Positions 62,507 to 64,000 of a stretch of 64,000 bases of DNA are shown here, piece by piece. The notes under the pieces are model-generated. The model did no database searches. It had not been told where the DNA came from and saw only the letters and a list, made by a program, of their open reading frames with translations. The position numbers and the translations under genes were made by a program. Numbering within the stretch: position 1 is the first letter of the stretch; every line of letters starts with the position of its first letter. The stretch is from NCBI RefSeq assembly GCF_030068615.1, contig NZ_JASJOC010000001.1, positions 1 to 64,000 of the forward strand. Reading direction: 5' to 3'. The stretch comes from Halostagnicola sp. A-GB9-2 (GTDB taxonomy: Archaea; Halobacteriota; Halobacteria; Halobacteriales; Natrialbaceae).

Positions 62507-62884
62507 ATGTCTTACACGAAGGTCAACTACGAGGAGGTCGACCAGGTCTCGAGTGCGATGCACTTTCTGAGCGACCCGCTCGAAACCGAGCGGGTCGGCG
62601 TGACGGTTGCACGGTGTGACCCGCAGTGGAAGAGCCAGCCCCACGACCACGTCGATAACGACCACGAGGAGGTGTACGTGCTCATCGAAGGCGAGGCGGA
62701 AGTGATCGTCGACGACGAACCGGTGGAGATGGCGACGGGCGATGCGCTGTGGATCCCGCCCGAGTCGACGCGCCAGATTCGCAACGGCGACACCGAAAGC
62801 GCGTTCGTTCTCGTGAGCGCACCCTCGATCGCAGACGACGACGATACCGACGGCGAGTGGCTACTGAGCGGCTTTGCGGGATAG
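62507..62884 (+). CDS. Cupin-domain protein
   Basis: A 125-residue single cupin barrel. Motif 1 is HDHVDNDHEEVYVLIEGEAEV, with His residues and Glu as metal ligands, and motif 2 (GDALWIPPESTRQIRNGD) lacks the usual last His. There is no signal peptide. Similar small cupins in haloarchaea are often dioxygenase-like or sugar-binding; the role is not clear. It lies between NikR and the acyl-CoA dehydrogenase gene, with its own promoter. Confidence 0.8.
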   Translation: MSYTKVNYEEVDQVSSAMHFLSDPLETERVGVTVARCDPQWKSQPHDHVDNDHEEVYVLIEGEAEVIVDDEPVEMATGDALWIPPESTRQIRNGDTESAFVLVSAPSIADDDDTDGEWLLSGFAG

Positions 62885-62998
62885 ACTGGCGTCTGTTTTT
62901 GATATGACTCGAGAAGCGGTGTCGCCATCGGGGCCGGAATTCAAACGCCGGCGGCTTCTGCCCCGGAGTATATCCCGCTCGGTACTGACAAACGGCGT

Positions 62999-64000
62999 AT
63001 GAACCCGCTCGAGGACAGCATCGTTCCGGATCGCGCGCTCGACGTCAAGACCGAAGCAAGCGAGTTCGCTCGAGAACACATCGAGCCAAACGCGGCCGAA
63101 TACTACGAATCGGGTGACTATCCGTGGGATATCCTCGAGGCCGCACAGGAGGCGGGCCTCGCAGGGCAAGACATCCCGGAAACCTGGGGCGGGCGAGGGC
63201 TCGACCTTCCACAGCTCCTCGCGATCACGGAGGAGTTCTACCGGGCGGACGCCGGCATCGCGTTGACGATACAGTTGGCGAGTTTCGGCTGTGAAATCAC
63301 GTACGAATACGGGAGCGACGAACAGTGTGAGGAATACGTCCGACCCGTTGCCGAAGGCGATCAGCTATCCGGGCTTGCCGTCTCGGAGCCGGAAACGGGG
63401 AGCGATCTCGCGGGCATGCAAACCAGCGCGGAACAAGACGGGAACGAGTACGTCCTGAACGGGGAGAAGTACTGGATCGGAAACGGCGTCGAGGCCGATT
63501 GGGTGACCGTCTACGCCCGAACCGGTGATGACGGGAACAACCGGTACGGGAATCACTCGATGTTCATCGTGCCGACCGATACGGACGGCTACGAGGCCGA
63601 ACACATTCCCGAAAAGATGGCGATGCCCGCCTCGAAGCAGGCCCACATCACGTTCGACGACTGCACAATTCCCGAATCGAACCTGATCGGCCACGAGGGT
63701 GCCGGGTTCATGATGCTCGCGGACTTTTTCAACCACGGCCGGATCGTTGTTTCAGGGCACGGACTCGGACTCGCCGCGGCGGCTATCGAAGAGGCGTGGG
63801 AGTTTACCCACGAACGGGAGGAGTTTGGACGGACGATAAACGAGTTTCAGGCGGTCCAGCACGGACTGGCGGATATGCTCGTCGAGTTCGAAAGCGCTCG
63901 AGCGCTGGTCTGGCGAGCGTGTCGAAAGGTCGAAAGCGACGAAAACGCGGGTTACTGGGCCGCACTATCGAAGACGAAAGCGACGGAAACGGCGGTCGAC
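62999..64000 (+). CDS. Acyl-CoA dehydrogenase (3' end beyond the window)
   Basis: The ATG at 62999 opens a frame that is still open at the last base (334 codons seen, about 45-50 missing). The N-terminal helical domain (YPWDILEAAQEAGLAGQDIPETWGG) is followed by the middle beta domain with FAD/substrate residues LSGLAVSEPETGSDLAG and KYWIGNGVEADW, then the C-terminal helical domain with REEFGRTINEFQAVQHGLADML, which contains the family signature around the catalytic base position. It oxidises an acyl-CoA using FAD and electron transfer flavoprotein. The chain length cannot be told. Confidence 0.9.
   Translation, partial: MNPLEDSIVPDRALDVKTEASEFAREHIEPNAAEYYESGDYPWDILEAAQEAGLAGQDIPETWGGRGLDLPQLLAITEEFYRADAGIALTIQLASFGCEITYEYGSDEQCEEYVRPVAEGDQLSGLAVSEPETGSDLAGMQTSAEQDGNEYVLNGEKYWIGNGVEADWVTVYARTGDDGNNRYGNHSMFIVPTDTDGYEAEHIPEKMAMPASKQAHITFDDCTIPESNLIGHEGAGFMMLADFFNHGRIVVSGHGLGLAAAAIEEAWEFTHEREEFGRTINEFQAVQHGLADMLVEFESARALVWRACRKVESDENAGYWAALSKTKATETAVD

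Overview
The window is chromosomal DNA from an extremely halophilic archaeon (class Halobacteria, most likely a Natrialbales member near Natrinema, Haloterrigena or Natronorubrum). Reasons: GC-rich genes with strongly acidic products, frequent Leu-Glu CTCGAG, Tat-type lipoprotein signals (RR followed by a Gly/Ala-Cys lipobox), archaeal genes (trm5, dph5, psmB, DUF555), TATA boxes 25-28 nt before start codons (leaderless mRNAs), and a haloarchaeal leu/ilv gene order. The lineage call is inference from protein style; no search was run.

Layout. 1-1015 is the edge of an integrated virus- or plasmid-like element (primase N-terminus plus two small coupled genes) lying on the 3' side of a tRNA-Thr(CGT) gene. 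1310-6630 holds trm5, then a znuA-C-B-type metal uptake system with its DtxR/MntR-type regulator and a Rieske protein; TTAG/CTAA operator-like sites flank it. 7171-9176 has dph5 and an alpha/beta hydrolase. 9231-17940 is a branched-chain amino acid cluster, read leftward: leuA, ilvB, ilvN, ilvC, a small haloarchaeal gene, leuC, leuD, leuB. A 36-codon valine-rich ORF ending inside a hairpin lies ahead of ilvB, and leuA has no normal start in its own frame. 18316-21220 carries an Lrp-TRASH regulator, an HxlR regulator, a VOC protein, a flavin reductase-like protein and an SRPBCC protein. 21276-24060 looks acquired: a 129-bp element with IS5-like inverted repeats, then AT-richer genes for a hydrolase, a Bat-type HTH regulator and a lipoprotein. 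24203-28805 holds a penicillin acylase-family enzyme, membrane proteins and an aldo/keto reductase.

28802-40083 is a complete urea locus: ureBCAGDEF leftward and urtABCDE rightward from a 0.7-kb AT-rich divergent region. Urea is imported by the ABC system and hydrolysed by the nickel enzyme; a NikR gene lies at 61967, about 27 kb away. 40153-50353 has tenA, an HTH-CBS regulator, DUF555, a 56-aa membrane peptide, the proteasome beta subunit, a four-PAS histidine kinase, a glycerophosphodiesterase, a quinone reductase, an SDR and an SNF transporter. 50507-54514 is the haloarchaeal propionyl/acetyl-CoA carboxylase (pccB, pccX, pccA). 54584-64000 has a PD-(D/E)XK nuclease-like protein, a universal stress protein with an extra C-terminal domain, a phosphatase-like exported protein, a dCTP deaminase-family protein, an O-methyltransferase, a creatininase-family enzyme, an RNA ligase, NikR, a cupin and a truncated acyl-CoA dehydrogenase.

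There is no CRISPR array, rRNA or intact transposase. The most interesting unexplained signals are the candidate ilv leader peptide, the leuA start problem, the nested inverted repeats between the two regulators at 18977-19056, the coupled short ORF before urtA, and the shared TTAG-N6-CTAA sites.
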